A stretch of 8,461 nt of DNA from Desulfococcus sp. (GTDB taxonomy: Bacteria; Desulfobacterota; Desulfobacteria; Desulfobacterales; Desulfosalsimonadaceae). Location: contig JAHECJ010000064.1 of NCBI GenBank assembly GCA_024641805.1, positions 1 to 8,461 on the forward strand, in the 5' to 3' direction. The notes beneath the pieces were generated by a model, which worked only from the letters and a program-made list of their open reading frames with translations, searched no databases and had not been told where the DNA came from. Shown here one piece after another: positions 1 through 6,781 of the stretch (its first letter is position 1; the number at the start of each line of letters is the position of its first letter). The position numbers and the translations under genes are program-made.

Positions 1-777
1 TTTTTTCTGGGAAACGGGTTCAATGAAATCATTGATCAAAATGATTATGAAAATCCGACCTATGAGGGGTCCTGGGGAGTGTCCGACGAAGACCTTCTCG
101 ACAGGGCGCATGAGGAGTTCATGCGTCTGCATGAAAGCGGACAGCCATTTTTCAGCCTGGTGTTTTCTTCCAGCAACCATGATCCGTTTGAATTTCCGGA
201 TGACCGGATCGAACTCTATGAACAGCCTAAACAGGCCCGCCATAATGCCATGAAATATGCCGATTATGCCATCGGCCGTTTCTTTGAAAAAGCCGTAAAA
301 TCACCTTACTGGAACGACACGGTCTTTCTGGTGGTGGCGGACCACGATTCCCGGGTGACCGGCGCCAGCCTGGTTCCCATCAATAATTTCCATATCCCGG
401 GATTGATCTTGGGCGAAGGGATCGCCCCGAAACGTGACTTGCGGATTATGAGCCAGATTGATCTGCCGCCAACCCTGCTTTCCCTGATCGGCGTGGATAA
501 CGAAAATCCCATGCCGGGCCGGGATATGACGGCCCAGCCGGATGAATATACCGGGCGGGCCATGATGCAGTATGACATGAACATGGCCTATATGGAAGGC
601 GATAATGTGGTGATCCTGCAGCCCCGCAAGCCTCCCCAGGGGTTTGTCTATGATTTTAAAAGCCGTGAACTGAGCAAAGGAATTATAAAAGAGGGTCTGT
701 CGGAAAAGGCATTGGCAACCGCCCTGTGGGGAAGTCTTGCCTACCAGAACCAGCTTTACCGTCTGCCGCAGCAATAA
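1..777 (+). CDS. LtaS/MdoB-family sulfatase-superfamily membrane enzyme, 3' part (5' end outside window)
   Basis: Frame 1 is open from the first base to TAA at 775-777, giving the last 258 residues. A GTG at 79 is internal: the residues before it (NPTYEGSWG) already fit the family, so the true start lies to the left. What is visible is the C-terminal half of the extracytoplasmic alkaline-phosphatase/sulfatase fold. WGVSDEDLLDRA is typical of LTA-synthase-like proteins. VVADHDSR (Asp114 and His115 of the fragment) corresponds to the family's late Asp-His metal-ligand pair. FHIPGLILGEGIAP followed by SQIDLPPTLLSLIG is a characteristic block of proteobacterial LtaS-like proteins. Family members move phosphoglycerol or similar phospholipid head groups onto envelope glycopolymers. 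The substrate cannot be read here; Gram-negative members may act on periplasmic glucans or other envelope glycans. About 500 non-coding bases separate it from arnT, so it is probably a separate transcription unit. Family placement is secure; the exact function is not. Confidence 0.87.
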   Translation, partial: FFLGNGFNEIIDQNDYENPTYEGSWGVSDEDLLDRAHEEFMRLHESGQPFFSLVFSSSNHDPFEFPDDRIELYEQPKQARHNAMKYADYAIGRFFEKAVKSPYWNDTVFLVVADHDSRVTGASLVPINNFHIPGLILGEGIAPKRDLRIMSQIDLPPTLLSLIGVDNENPMPGRDMTAQPDEYTGRAMMQYDMNMAYMEGDNVVILQPRKPPQGFVYDFKSRELSKGIIKEGLSEKALATALWGSLAYQNQLYRLPQQ

Positions 778-898
778 ATCGCAAGGCCGGAAAGATAGTT
801 ATAGTATTAAGTATCTATTGCTCGAACGTAAAGCCTCTCAACTATAGATTCTTCATCATCGAGGAAGGCACGACGTCAATCAATCTCATTAAAGACAG

Positions 899-940
899 GG
901 GATTACTTCGTCGTTCATTCCTCTCTACCCGTAATGGCAT
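899..940. repeat. Degenerate copy of a possible interspersed repeat
   Basis: The segment GGATTACTTCGTCG, then TTCATTCCTC, then GTAATGGCA resembles a short repeat that I recall as common in deltaproteobacterial and some other genomes (GATTGCTTCGTCG, then CTCCTCGCAATGAC). The first block differs from that recollected form at one base. The later blocks carry an insertion and several changes. There is no second copy in this window, so the call rests on memory of the motif and not on internal repetition. Confidence 0.3.
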
Positions 941-1018
941 CTTAGATTCAGGGTTTTCGTTCAGTTATCCATTTCCTTGTCCTCATCCATCTCTTTTGTT
1001 ATTCTAATTCATTTATTT

Positions 1019-1042
1019 TCTTAATTCTGAAAGAAATTAAGA
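1019..1042. promoter_or_regulatory. Inverted repeat TCTTAATT / AATTAAGA, candidate operator
   Basis: A perfect 8-base inverted repeat (1019-1026 and 1035-1042) has an 8-base spacer. It lies about 80 bases upstream of the best promoter candidate for the arn operon, a position that would suit a dimeric activator. The half-site CTTAAT resembles a PmrA half-site, but PmrA boxes are direct repeats with a 5-base spacer and this one is inverted, so I do not call it a PmrA box. It is AT-only apart from one C/G pair per arm, so chance is a real alternative. Confidence 0.3.
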
Positions 1043-1068
1043 TTATCAAATTGTAATTTTCTGATAAT
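1042..1068. promoter_or_regulatory. Inverted repeat ATTATCA / TGATAAT, candidate regulatory site
   Basis: A perfect 7-base inverted repeat (1042-1048 and 1062-1068) with a 13-base spacer starts at the last base of the preceding inverted repeat. Two perfect palindromic elements side by side, about 55-80 bases upstream of a promoter-like sequence, suggest protein binding sites. As a hairpin it would be weak, with no following T tract, so it is not a terminator. Confidence 0.27.
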
Positions 1069-1080
1069 ATTCAGGTAATC

Positions 1081-1101
1081 TTTCAATGGTACTGTTTCAA
1101 T
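1081..1101 (+). repeat. Short direct repeat TTTCAAT x2
   Basis: TTTCAAT occurs at 1081-1087 and again at 1095-1101, a 14-base period. It lies between the inverted repeats and the candidate -35 hexamer, where response-regulator sites are often found. The 14-base spacing is longer than the usual 10-11, and the unit is short and AT-rich, so support is weak. Confidence 0.18.
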
Positions 1102-1122
1102 CAATAATCGGGTCGGATGAAA

Positions 1123-1150
1123 TTGACGGCATGAGCAGACACGGTATGAA
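1123..1150 (+). promoter_or_regulatory. Candidate sigma70 promoter of the arn operon
   Basis: TTGACG (1123-1128, five of six consensus bases) is followed after 16 bases by TATGAA (1145-1150, four of six). Transcription would start near 1157, leaving a leader of roughly 115 bases before the GTG start of arnT. It is the best-scoring pair I can find by eye in the intergenic region. An isolated TATAAG at 1190-1195 has no acceptable -35 partner. Confidence 0.4.
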
Positions 1151-1256
1151 ATAATTTGGATAAAGAATCGTTTCTTTTGATTAAAATTCTATAAGAATGC
1201 TTTCCGTTCACATGACGTGTCTAAAAGTAGAATCCTGCATAATTAATTGATAGTAT

Positions 1257-1264
1257 GGGAAAGG
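1257..1264 (+). promoter_or_regulatory. Ribosome binding site that sets the arnT start
   Basis: GGGAAAGG lies 9 bases before GTG at 1274. The alternative upstream TTG start at 1247 has no purine-rich stretch at a suitable distance and would add nine residues not matched in E. coli ArnT. This site therefore favours GTG 1274. Confidence 0.55.
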
Positions 1265-1273
1265 TATAAATTC

Positions 1274-2914
1274 GTGAGATTTATTTATCTGCTTTTAGTG
1301 ACCATGTTCCTTCTTTTATATATTCTGCCACTGGGCGTCCGGCCGCTTCTGGTTCCGGATGAAACCCGGTATGCTGAAATCGCAAGGGAAATGGTTCAAA
1401 GCAATGATTATGTGGTTCCACATCTCAACGGGCTGCGGTATTTTGAAAAACCGGTGCTTGGATACTGGCTGAACGCAGCCTCTCTCAAACTTTTCGGTGA
1501 AAATGAATTTGCCGTCAGGTTTTCGTCCGCTGCCTCCACCGGCCTGTCCGCCCTGTTTCTTTTACTGCTTGCCGGTCGATTTGCAGGCGGAAGTTTTGCC
1601 GGTATCTCGGCAGCCTTGATTTTTTTAACCTGTTTCGAAGTCTTCGGCGTCGGCGTGTTTTCTGTTTTGGACAGCATGCTGGCTTTTTTTATTACCGCCG
1701 GGATGGCCTGTTTTTTTTATGCGTATTCAATCGTCTCCGGAGAAAAGGGGGCGGTGTGGCGAAAAACTGCTTTACTGGGTTTATGCGGCGTATTCTGGGG
1801 CGGCGCTTTTCTGACAAAGGGATTTGTTGCGCTGGCCATACCGGTGTTGGCCATTGTGCCGTTTTTGATTTGGGAGAAGAACTGGAAGGCTGTTTTCAGA
1901 TCTCCCTGGATACCGCTCATTACATTAGTAGTGGTCGTATTGCCCTGGTCAATCTTAATCTGGCGCCGGGAGCCGGATTTCTGGCATTATTTTTTCTGGG
2001 ACGAGCATATTAAACGGTTTGCCGGCGACAATGCCCAGCACGAAGCGTCGTTTTTTTACTTTTTCATGCTCTTTCCGCTGGCCGCGATTCCCTGGACGTT
2101 TCTGGCGCCGGCCGCCTGGAAGGGAATCAAAAAAAACATTGAAAAGCCGGTCATTAAATTTGCAATCTGCTGGTTTATATTTCCTTTTTTGTTTTTTTCA
2201 CTTTCAAAAGGGAAGCTTTTAACTTATATATTGCCATGTTTTGTTCCCTTTGCCCTGCTGCTCGCGGGTGGGCTTGACGGCCGAAAAGATTCGAAAATCG
2301 TTACCGATTTCAAAACCGGCGCATTGCCGGCCATCGCTTTTTTCTCGATTTTAGCACTGGGCCTGCTGATATTCCAGGTGACGGATTTCCATAATTTAAA
2401 ACCCTATGCAAATGGAACGTATTGGATCGTGGTTTTAAGTCTTCTGACATGCTCATTAATCATGGGAATCGCCATTGTCTCATCCGGCATGCGGAAAAAG
2501 ATCATCCTTTTTGCGGTTGCCCCAATGATTTTTATGTTTTGCGCCAACTTTGCCTATCCTGACAAGGTCATCCTGCACCAGGCGCCGGGAAGTTTTTTGC
2601 TGAAACATGCGGATAAAATCCATCCGGATACGGTTCTCGTTTCCGGGTTAACCCCTGCCCGAGCGGTCTGCTGGTATTACAAAAGAAATGATGTGTATCT
2701 GATAGGCGACGCCGGAGAATTATCATACGGGCTCCGATATGACGATGCATCGCATCGCCAGTTGGATATCAAAACACTCAACGCATTAATCAGACAAAAT
2801 CAGGGACGCGTGGTCCTGGTGGCTGAGGCGGATCATTTTAAAAAATGGCGGCCGGTGTTGCCGTCACCACAATTTATTGACCAAAACGGGGAATACGTGT
2901 TTTCCATTTTTTAA
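1274..2914 (+). CDS. arnT: ArnT, undecaprenyl-phosphate-L-Ara4N:lipid A 4-aminoarabinosyltransferase (GT83)
   Basis: Integral inner-membrane enzyme that transfers L-Ara4N from undecaprenyl phosphate to lipid A phosphate on the periplasmic face, lowering negative charge and polymyxin binding. The protein has 546 residues, close to the roughly 550 of E. coli ArnT. It has an N-terminal membrane segment (about 2-21), many further hydrophobic segments to about residue 425, and a periplasmic C-terminal domain (about 430-546). Family landmarks are PDETRYAE (Asp29, Glu30, Arg32) in the first periplasmic loop, RYFEKP (Glu58, Lys59), SVLD (Asp133), REPDFWHYFFWDEHIKRF (His245) and FSLSKGKLLTYILPCF. These match the catalytic and metal-binding loops of characterised ArnT in order and spacing. 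The C-terminal domain keeps GELSYGLRYDD, as in E. coli. With GTG 1274 the distance to DETRY is 28 residues against about 30 in E. coli, which supports this start over TTG 1247. It is the first gene of the apparent operon, whereas enterics place arnT after arnD. Confidence 0.93.
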   Translation: MRFIYLLLVTMFLLLYILPLGVRPLLVPDETRYAEIAREMVQSNDYVVPHLNGLRYFEKPVLGYWLNAASLKLFGENEFAVRFSSAASTGLSALFLLLLAGRFAGGSFAGISAALIFLTCFEVFGVGVFSVLDSMLAFFITAGMACFFYAYSIVSGEKGAVWRKTALLGLCGVFWGGAFLTKGFVALAIPVLAIVPFLIWEKNWKAVFRSPWIPLITLVVVVLPWSILIWRREPDFWHYFFWDEHIKRFAGDNAQHEASFFYFFMLFPLAAIPWTFLAPAAWKGIKKNIEKPVIKFAICWFIFPFLFFSLSKGKLLTYILPCFVPFALLLAGGLDGRKDSKIVTDFKTGALPAIAFFSILALGLLIFQVTDFHNLKPYANGTYWIVVLSLLTCSLIMGIAIVSSGMRKKIILFAVAPMIFMFCANFAYPDKVILHQAPGSFLLKHADKIHPDTVLVSGLTPARAVCWYYKRNDVYLIGDAGELSYGLRYDDASHRQLDIKTLNALIRQNQGRVVLVAEADHFKKWRPVLPSPQFIDQNGEYVFSIF

Positions 2915-2921
2915 CCGACCT

Positions 2922-2928
2922 GGAGGAG
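2922..2928 (+). promoter_or_regulatory. Strong ribosome binding site before the second ArnT-like gene
   Basis: GGAGGAG is a near-perfect Shine-Dalgarno sequence. It lies 13 bases from ATG 2942 and 10 bases from the adjacent in-frame TTG 2939, so either could be used. The ATG is chosen on codon preference, and the two products differ by one residue. Confidence 0.6.
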
Positions 2929-2941
2929 TTAAAATATTTTG

Positions 2942-4639
2942 ATGGAAAATTATTCAGTTCGTACACCAATTATATTTTGTGCCTGTCTGGCGGTGATGTT
3001 TTCCGGTCTCTTTAACCGGGATCTCTGGACGCCGGATGAACCCCGGGTCGCAGCCATTTCCCTTGAAATGAGCCGGACAGGCGATATAGTGGTGCCGCGC
3101 CTCGCCGGAGAAGCGTTTATTGAAAAACCGCCCCTGTATTTTGCCGTTAATGCATTTTTTATAAAATGGTTCGGGGGCAATATTGGCAATACAAACGCCC
3201 TGCGGCTGGTGACGGCACTTTTTGCCGTAGGTACGGCATGGATGACTTTTTTGCTGTCAAGGCGGCTTTTCGGTAACTCTTCAGCGCTTCTGGCTGCCGC
3301 GGTCCTGGTGACGATGGCGGGGTTTATTGAGAATTTTCACTGGATCCGGAGTGACTGCGCGCTGTGCTTTTTTGTGATTGCCGCCATATGGAGCTTTTCC
3401 GAGGTCTATTTTGGGAACCGGCCGTGGTTTTGTCTGCTGGCGGGATTTTTTGTCGCCGGTGCCTTCCTGACAAAAGGCTTTATCGGACCGATTCTGATCG
3501 GCATCCCCTGGTGCGGGATGTTCGCTCTATGGATACTGGAACTGAAAAAGAAGGGGTTGCGAACAACGAATCTGCACATCGGACATCATTTTTTTGGCCT
3601 GGCAATAATGGCCCTTCTTTCCGGTGTCTGGATGTATCTGCTGAAAGTCAAAGGCGGTGCAGACCTCTGGCATGAATGGTTCTGGGTGAATCACGTGGGC
3701 CGGCTGGTCGGGGATGCGGATGCGAAAGGGCACATCCGGACCGGCAAACCGTTTTATTATGTTGTTCAAACTGCGGTGGATTCACTGCCCTGGTTTCCCG
3801 TGCTGATTGTCTGGGGATGGGCGTTTTTTAAAAAAATCCTGAACCGCATCCGCCCTTCCAAAGACGATATTTTTTTGATGATCTGGGGGGTGGGATCCAT
3901 CCTTCTGCTGTCACTGTCAGCCACCAAGCGCGGTATTTATCTTGCCCCGGTCTTTCCGGTGTTTGCCATCATGTGCGCGCAGATGCTGCAAACACCGATA
4001 GAAAATAAGGGCCTTAAAGGGTATTTTTTATTCTGGGCGTTTCTTGGTGTAATTCTGCTTGCGGCATTGACTGTTGTTCCTTTTTTTGAGAAGTTTTACA
4101 GAAACGTACTTTCAGCGCCGACGACAAATTTTCTAATGACATTCGGTTATGGAAATATTATATCAGGCATCGGTCTTGTCATATGCCTGCTGATCGGTAT
4201 CCAATGGACAAAGGGGCCGATCAATGCATGGAGTGTCGTTTTTTTGACATCAATGCTCTTTTTATGTCTGTTGACACTGCCGGTAAAAGCCGTTGATATG
4301 GAAAAAAGCATGCAGTCGGATATCGTGCAGTTTGTTTCCCGGATTCCGGCGGATCAACGGCCGAGCATTGCCGGTTATAATTTCAACGAGACAATGGCGG
4401 GATGCTTTTATTATTATGCAGACTGGCCGGTCGAGCAAATCACGGATGAAAACCGAATCCGGAAAATCATTAAAGGAGAAGACCCTGAATTTAAAAGTAT
4501 TATTGTCAACAGGGATTGCCCCCGGAAGGAAGCTGTGGATTCTATGAATGAGCTCATCAATGGGCCCTACCGTATTATTGAAGAAGCATATACGGGAAAG
4601 AAGCGGCGCATTTTCTGGATTGATGGAAAGGGAGTGTGA
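2942..4639 (+). CDS. ArnT-like glycosyltransferase family 39/83 membrane protein (ArnT paralogue)
   Basis: A 565-residue polytopic membrane protein with the same architecture as the preceding ArnT: a short N-terminal membrane segment, a first periplasmic loop, many hydrophobic segments to about residue 445, and a periplasmic C-terminal domain (about 448-565). Key loop residues are kept with the same spacing: Asp32-Glu33 in WTPDEPRVAAI, Glu61-Lys62 in FIEKPPLYFA (29 residues from Asp to Glu in both proteins), Asp138 in WIRSDCA, and His251 in WFWVNHVGRL. It should therefore be an active polyprenyl-phosphate-sugar transferase. It differs from true ArnT in the sugar- and acceptor-facing parts: RVAAISLEM replaces RYAEIAREM, and the C-terminal domain does not match E. 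coli ArnT. It starts 27 bases after arnT and ends 16 bases before arnB, so it is co-transcribed. Donor and acceptor are unknown. L-Ara4N to a second site, or another undecaprenyl-linked sugar, are both possible. The family call is firm; the function is inference. Confidence 0.85.
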   Translation: MENYSVRTPIIFCACLAVMFSGLFNRDLWTPDEPRVAAISLEMSRTGDIVVPRLAGEAFIEKPPLYFAVNAFFIKWFGGNIGNTNALRLVTALFAVGTAWMTFLLSRRLFGNSSALLAAAVLVTMAGFIENFHWIRSDCALCFFVIAAIWSFSEVYFGNRPWFCLLAGFFVAGAFLTKGFIGPILIGIPWCGMFALWILELKKKGLRTTNLHIGHHFFGLAIMALLSGVWMYLLKVKGGADLWHEWFWVNHVGRLVGDADAKGHIRTGKPFYYVVQTAVDSLPWFPVLIVWGWAFFKKILNRIRPSKDDIFLMIWGVGSILLLSLSATKRGIYLAPVFPVFAIMCAQMLQTPIENKGLKGYFLFWAFLGVILLAALTVVPFFEKFYRNVLSAPTTNFLMTFGYGNIISGIGLVICLLIGIQWTKGPINAWSVVFLTSMLFLCLLTLPVKAVDMEKSMQSDIVQFVSRIPADQRPSIAGYNFNETMAGCFYYYADWPVEQITDENRIRKIIKGEDPEFKSIIVNRDCPRKEAVDSMNELINGPYRIIEEAYTGKKRRIFWIDGKGV

Positions 4640-4655
4640 AAATAAGGAGATGTTC

Positions 4656-5804
4656 ATGCGAAATAGTTTTTTGCCGTTTTCCAAGCCCTTGATTTCAGAG
4701 GAAGGCATCAATTCCGTGGTGGAAACCCTCCGGTCGGGCTGGATTACCACCGGCCCGAAAACCGCTGCGTTTGAATCAAAGTTCAGCGAATATACCGGCG
4801 CGACACATTCGGTGGCGCTGGCATCTGCAACCGCGGGGATGCATGTGCTGCTCAAGGCGCTTGACATCGGCCCGGGAGACGAAGTAATTACGCCGTCCAT
4901 GACCTGGGTGTCCACCGTCAATCTGATCGTGCTGGCGGGCGCGACCCCGGTGTTTGCCGATATTGATAAAAATACGCTGATGGTCATGCCCGAGGCGGTC
5001 GAACGCAGCATAACATCCAAAACAAAGCTCATTATTCCCGTCCATTTTGCCGGTGCGCCTGCAGATATGCAGCCGATCCGGAAGATTGCGGAAAAAAACA
5101 ACCTGCTGCTGGCCGAAGACGCTGCCCATGCCATGGGAACCGTGTATCAGGGTGAAAAGATCGGGGCAAAAGGCACGGCGATTTTTTCATTTCATCCGAT
5201 CAAAAACATCACCACGGGCGAGGGCGGTATGTTCTGTTCGGATGATCCGGTACTGATTGAACGCATTAAGCGCCTGAAGTTTCACGGGCTGGGCGTGGAT
5301 GCCTATGACCGGGACACCCATGGCCGATCACCCCAGGCCGAGGTAATGGAACCCGGATATAAATATAATATGACGGACATCGCAGCCGCTCTTGGCATCA
5401 GCCAGCTTGCGATGATTGATGCGTTTAACCAGGAGCGGCGTCAACTGGCTTTGCTTTACCGGGAGCTTCTCGGGGAAATCGATGAGGTGATGCCCCTTTC
5501 CGACCCGGCGTATGAATTTTCCCATGCATGGCACCTGTTTATCATCCGGCTGGATATCGAAAAGGCAGGCATGAGCCGGGACGCTTTCATGCAGGAATTG
5601 AAACTCAGAAACATCGGGACCGGACTTCATTTCCGGGCCGCCCACATGCAGAGATATTATCGGGAAACCATGAATATAAGGCCCGGTGTTTTGCCTAACA
5701 CCGAGTGGAACTCGGACCGTATCTGCTCCCTGCCGCTTTTTCCGGGCATGACCGATGGTGATGTCCGGGATGTGGTGGATGCTATCAAGGATGTATTAAA
5801 ATGA
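4656..5804 (+). CDS. arnB: ArnB, UDP-4-amino-4-deoxy-L-arabinose:oxoglutarate aminotransferase
   Basis: Cytoplasmic PLP enzyme of the DegT/DnrJ/EryC1/StrS family. It transfers an amino group from glutamate to the UDP-4-keto-pentose made by ArnA, giving UDP-L-Ara4N. The 382-residue length equals that of the family (about 380). Visible landmarks are SGWITTGPK near the N-terminus, the cofactor phosphate loop SATAGMH, the pyridine-binding Asp155 with His158 in EDAAHAMGT, and the Schiff-base Lys183 in FSFHPIKNITTGEGG. KFHGLGVDAYDR, GYKYNMTDI, GTGLHFRAAH and LPNTEWNSDRICSLPLFP follow, all close to E. coli ArnB. The start is ATG 4656, with AAGGAG (4644-4649) 6 bases upstream. An in-frame ATG at 4650 is too close to that site, and the reading frame running further upstream lies inside the previous gene. 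It overlaps arnC by 4 bases (ATGA). Confidence 0.96.
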   Translation: MRNSFLPFSKPLISEEGINSVVETLRSGWITTGPKTAAFESKFSEYTGATHSVALASATAGMHVLLKALDIGPGDEVITPSMTWVSTVNLIVLAGATPVFADIDKNTLMVMPEAVERSITSKTKLIIPVHFAGAPADMQPIRKIAEKNNLLLAEDAAHAMGTVYQGEKIGAKGTAIFSFHPIKNITTGEGGMFCSDDPVLIERIKRLKFHGLGVDAYDRDTHGRSPQAEVMEPGYKYNMTDIAAALGISQLAMIDAFNQERRQLALLYRELLGEIDEVMPLSDPAYEFSHAWHLFIIRLDIEKAGMSRDAFMQELKLRNIGTGLHFRAAHMQRYYRETMNIRPGVLPNTEWNSDRICSLPLFPGMTDGDVRDVVDAIKDVLK

Positions 5805-6781
5805 GTGAATCAAAACTGATCAGTATTGTGATACCGGTTTTTAATGAAGAGCCGAACCTGGATGAACTGGTGGACCGGTGCATCAAGGCAGGACGGCAAA
5901 CCGGACGTCCTTTTGAACTGATCCTGGTGAACGACGGCAGTTCCGACGGCTCTGAAAAGAAAATCGCGGCAGCCGGTGAGCAGTATCCCGGCCTGGTTTT
6001 CGGTGTTATTCTGAATCGGAATTACGGTCAGCATAACGCGGTCATGGCCGGCCTGGAGGCTTCAAAAGGGGAAATTATCGTCACCCTTGATGCGGACCTG
6101 CAGAACCCGCCGGAAGAGATTCCCCGCCTGGTTGAATGCATTGAAACCGGGTATGATGTGGTGGGAACAGTGAGAAAAAACCGGCAGGATTCTTTTTTCC
6201 GGAAGGTGGCCTCGTCAATTACCAATAAAGTGGTGCAGCATTATACCGGCGTGATGATGACGGATTACGGCTGCATGCTGCGGGCTTACCGGCGGCATAT
6301 TGTGGATGCCATGCTCGAATGCACGGAACGCTCGACGTTTATCCCGGTGCTGGCCAACAGCTTTGCAGGTGCGGCAACGGAAATAGAGGTTTCACATCAT
6401 GACCGCAGCAAGGGCCGTTCGAAATACGATCTGTGGAAACTGATCAATCTCCAGTTTGATCTATTAACCAGCATGTCAACGCTTCCCTTGCGCCTGCTCA
6501 GCGTTTTCGGGGTAATCATATCCGCCGCCGGATTCGGGTTCGGTATTCTCCTTTTGCTCATGCGGCTGATATATGGCGCCACATGGGCCGCGGAAGGGGT
6601 TTTTACCCTGTTTGCTGTTTTATTCGTATTTGTGGGAGCCCAGTTCATCGGTATGGGGCTGCTGGGGGAATACCTCGGTCGCGTCTATCACGATGTTCGG
6701 GCGCGTCCCCGGTATTTTGTTCGGCGCACCGTCGGCAATCCGAAATCTGAACAACAAATCAACCAAAGGATGGATTCATGA
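5801..6781 (+). CDS. arnC: ArnC, undecaprenyl-phosphate 4-deoxy-4-formamido-L-arabinose transferase
   Basis: Inner-membrane GT2 enzyme that transfers formylated L-Ara4N from UDP to undecaprenyl phosphate on the cytoplasmic side. It has 326 residues against 322 in E. coli. The GT-A domain shows SIVIPVFNEEPNLDEL, LVNDGSSDGS, NRNYGQHNAVMAG and the DAD motif (Asp97, Asp99) within LDADLQNPPEEIPRL. TVRKNRQDSFFRK, DYGCMLRAYRRHIVDAML and CTERSTFIPVLAN follow and are nearly identical to E. coli ArnC. These, especially the DYGCMLRAYRRHIVDAM block, separate it from generic dolichol-phosphate-mannose synthase-like relatives. Two C-terminal membrane hairpin segments lie at about 228-250 and 263-286, followed by GEYLGRVYHDVRARPRYFV. 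ATG 5801 overlaps the arnB stop as ATGA, with AAGGA (5787-5791) 9 bases upstream. The 3' end overlaps arnA in the same way, indicating translational coupling. Confidence 0.96.
   Translation: MSESKLISIVIPVFNEEPNLDELVDRCIKAGRQTGRPFELILVNDGSSDGSEKKIAAAGEQYPGLVFGVILNRNYGQHNAVMAGLEASKGEIIVTLDADLQNPPEEIPRLVECIETGYDVVGTVRKNRQDSFFRKVASSITNKVVQHYTGVMMTDYGCMLRAYRRHIVDAMLECTERSTFIPVLANSFAGAATEIEVSHHDRSKGRSKYDLWKLINLQFDLLTSMSTLPLRLLSVFGVIISAAGFGFGILLLLMRLIYGATWAAEGVFTLFAVLFVFVGAQFIGMGLLGEYLGRVYHDVRARPRYFVRRTVGNPKSEQQINQRMDS

Larger units (their letters stand above)
778..1273. other. AT-rich intergenic region upstream of the arn operon
   Basis: No convincing gene lies in this stretch of nearly 500 bases. 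A forward open frame crossing it (726-1007) overlaps the sulfatase 3' end out of frame and has no recognisable protein character. The first part (about 778-950) is of mixed composition and holds a degenerate repeat-like segment. The part after about 955 is pyrimidine-rich and then strongly AT-rich, with two inverted repeats, a short direct repeat and a promoter-like pair of hexamers. I see no strong GC-rich hairpin with a T tract, so the terminator of the sulfatase gene is not identifiable. Confidence 0.7.

Noticed and set aside
301..774. 157-codon open frame on the minus strand
   Set aside because: It is antisense to the conserved sulfatase blocks and has no domain or credible ribosome binding site.
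832..869. Possible rho-independent terminator (GCCTC ... GAGGAAGGC) after the sulfatase gene
   Set aside because: The arms pair only with a bulge, the loop is over 20 bases, and no T tract follows.
726..1007. 93-codon forward frame running from the sulfatase gene into the intergenic region
   Set aside because: It begins out of frame inside the sulfatase gene, runs through non-coding-like AT-rich DNA, and its translation is low-complexity with no family resemblance.
1020..1041. PmrA box upstream of arn
   Set aside because: CTTAAT half-sites are present but in inverted orientation with 8-10 bases between them, whereas PmrA boxes are direct repeats with a 5-base spacer.
1247..1273. TTG at 1247 as the arnT start
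   Set aside because: There is no ribosome binding site upstream. GTG 1274 has GGGAAAGG at 9 bases and gives an N-terminus matching the length of E. coli ArnT.
4262..5134. 290-codon open frame on the minus strand
   Set aside because: It lies antisense to the end of the second transferase and the first part of arnB, both of which have strong family matches. Its translation shows no domain, so it is a shadow of the codon pattern opposite.
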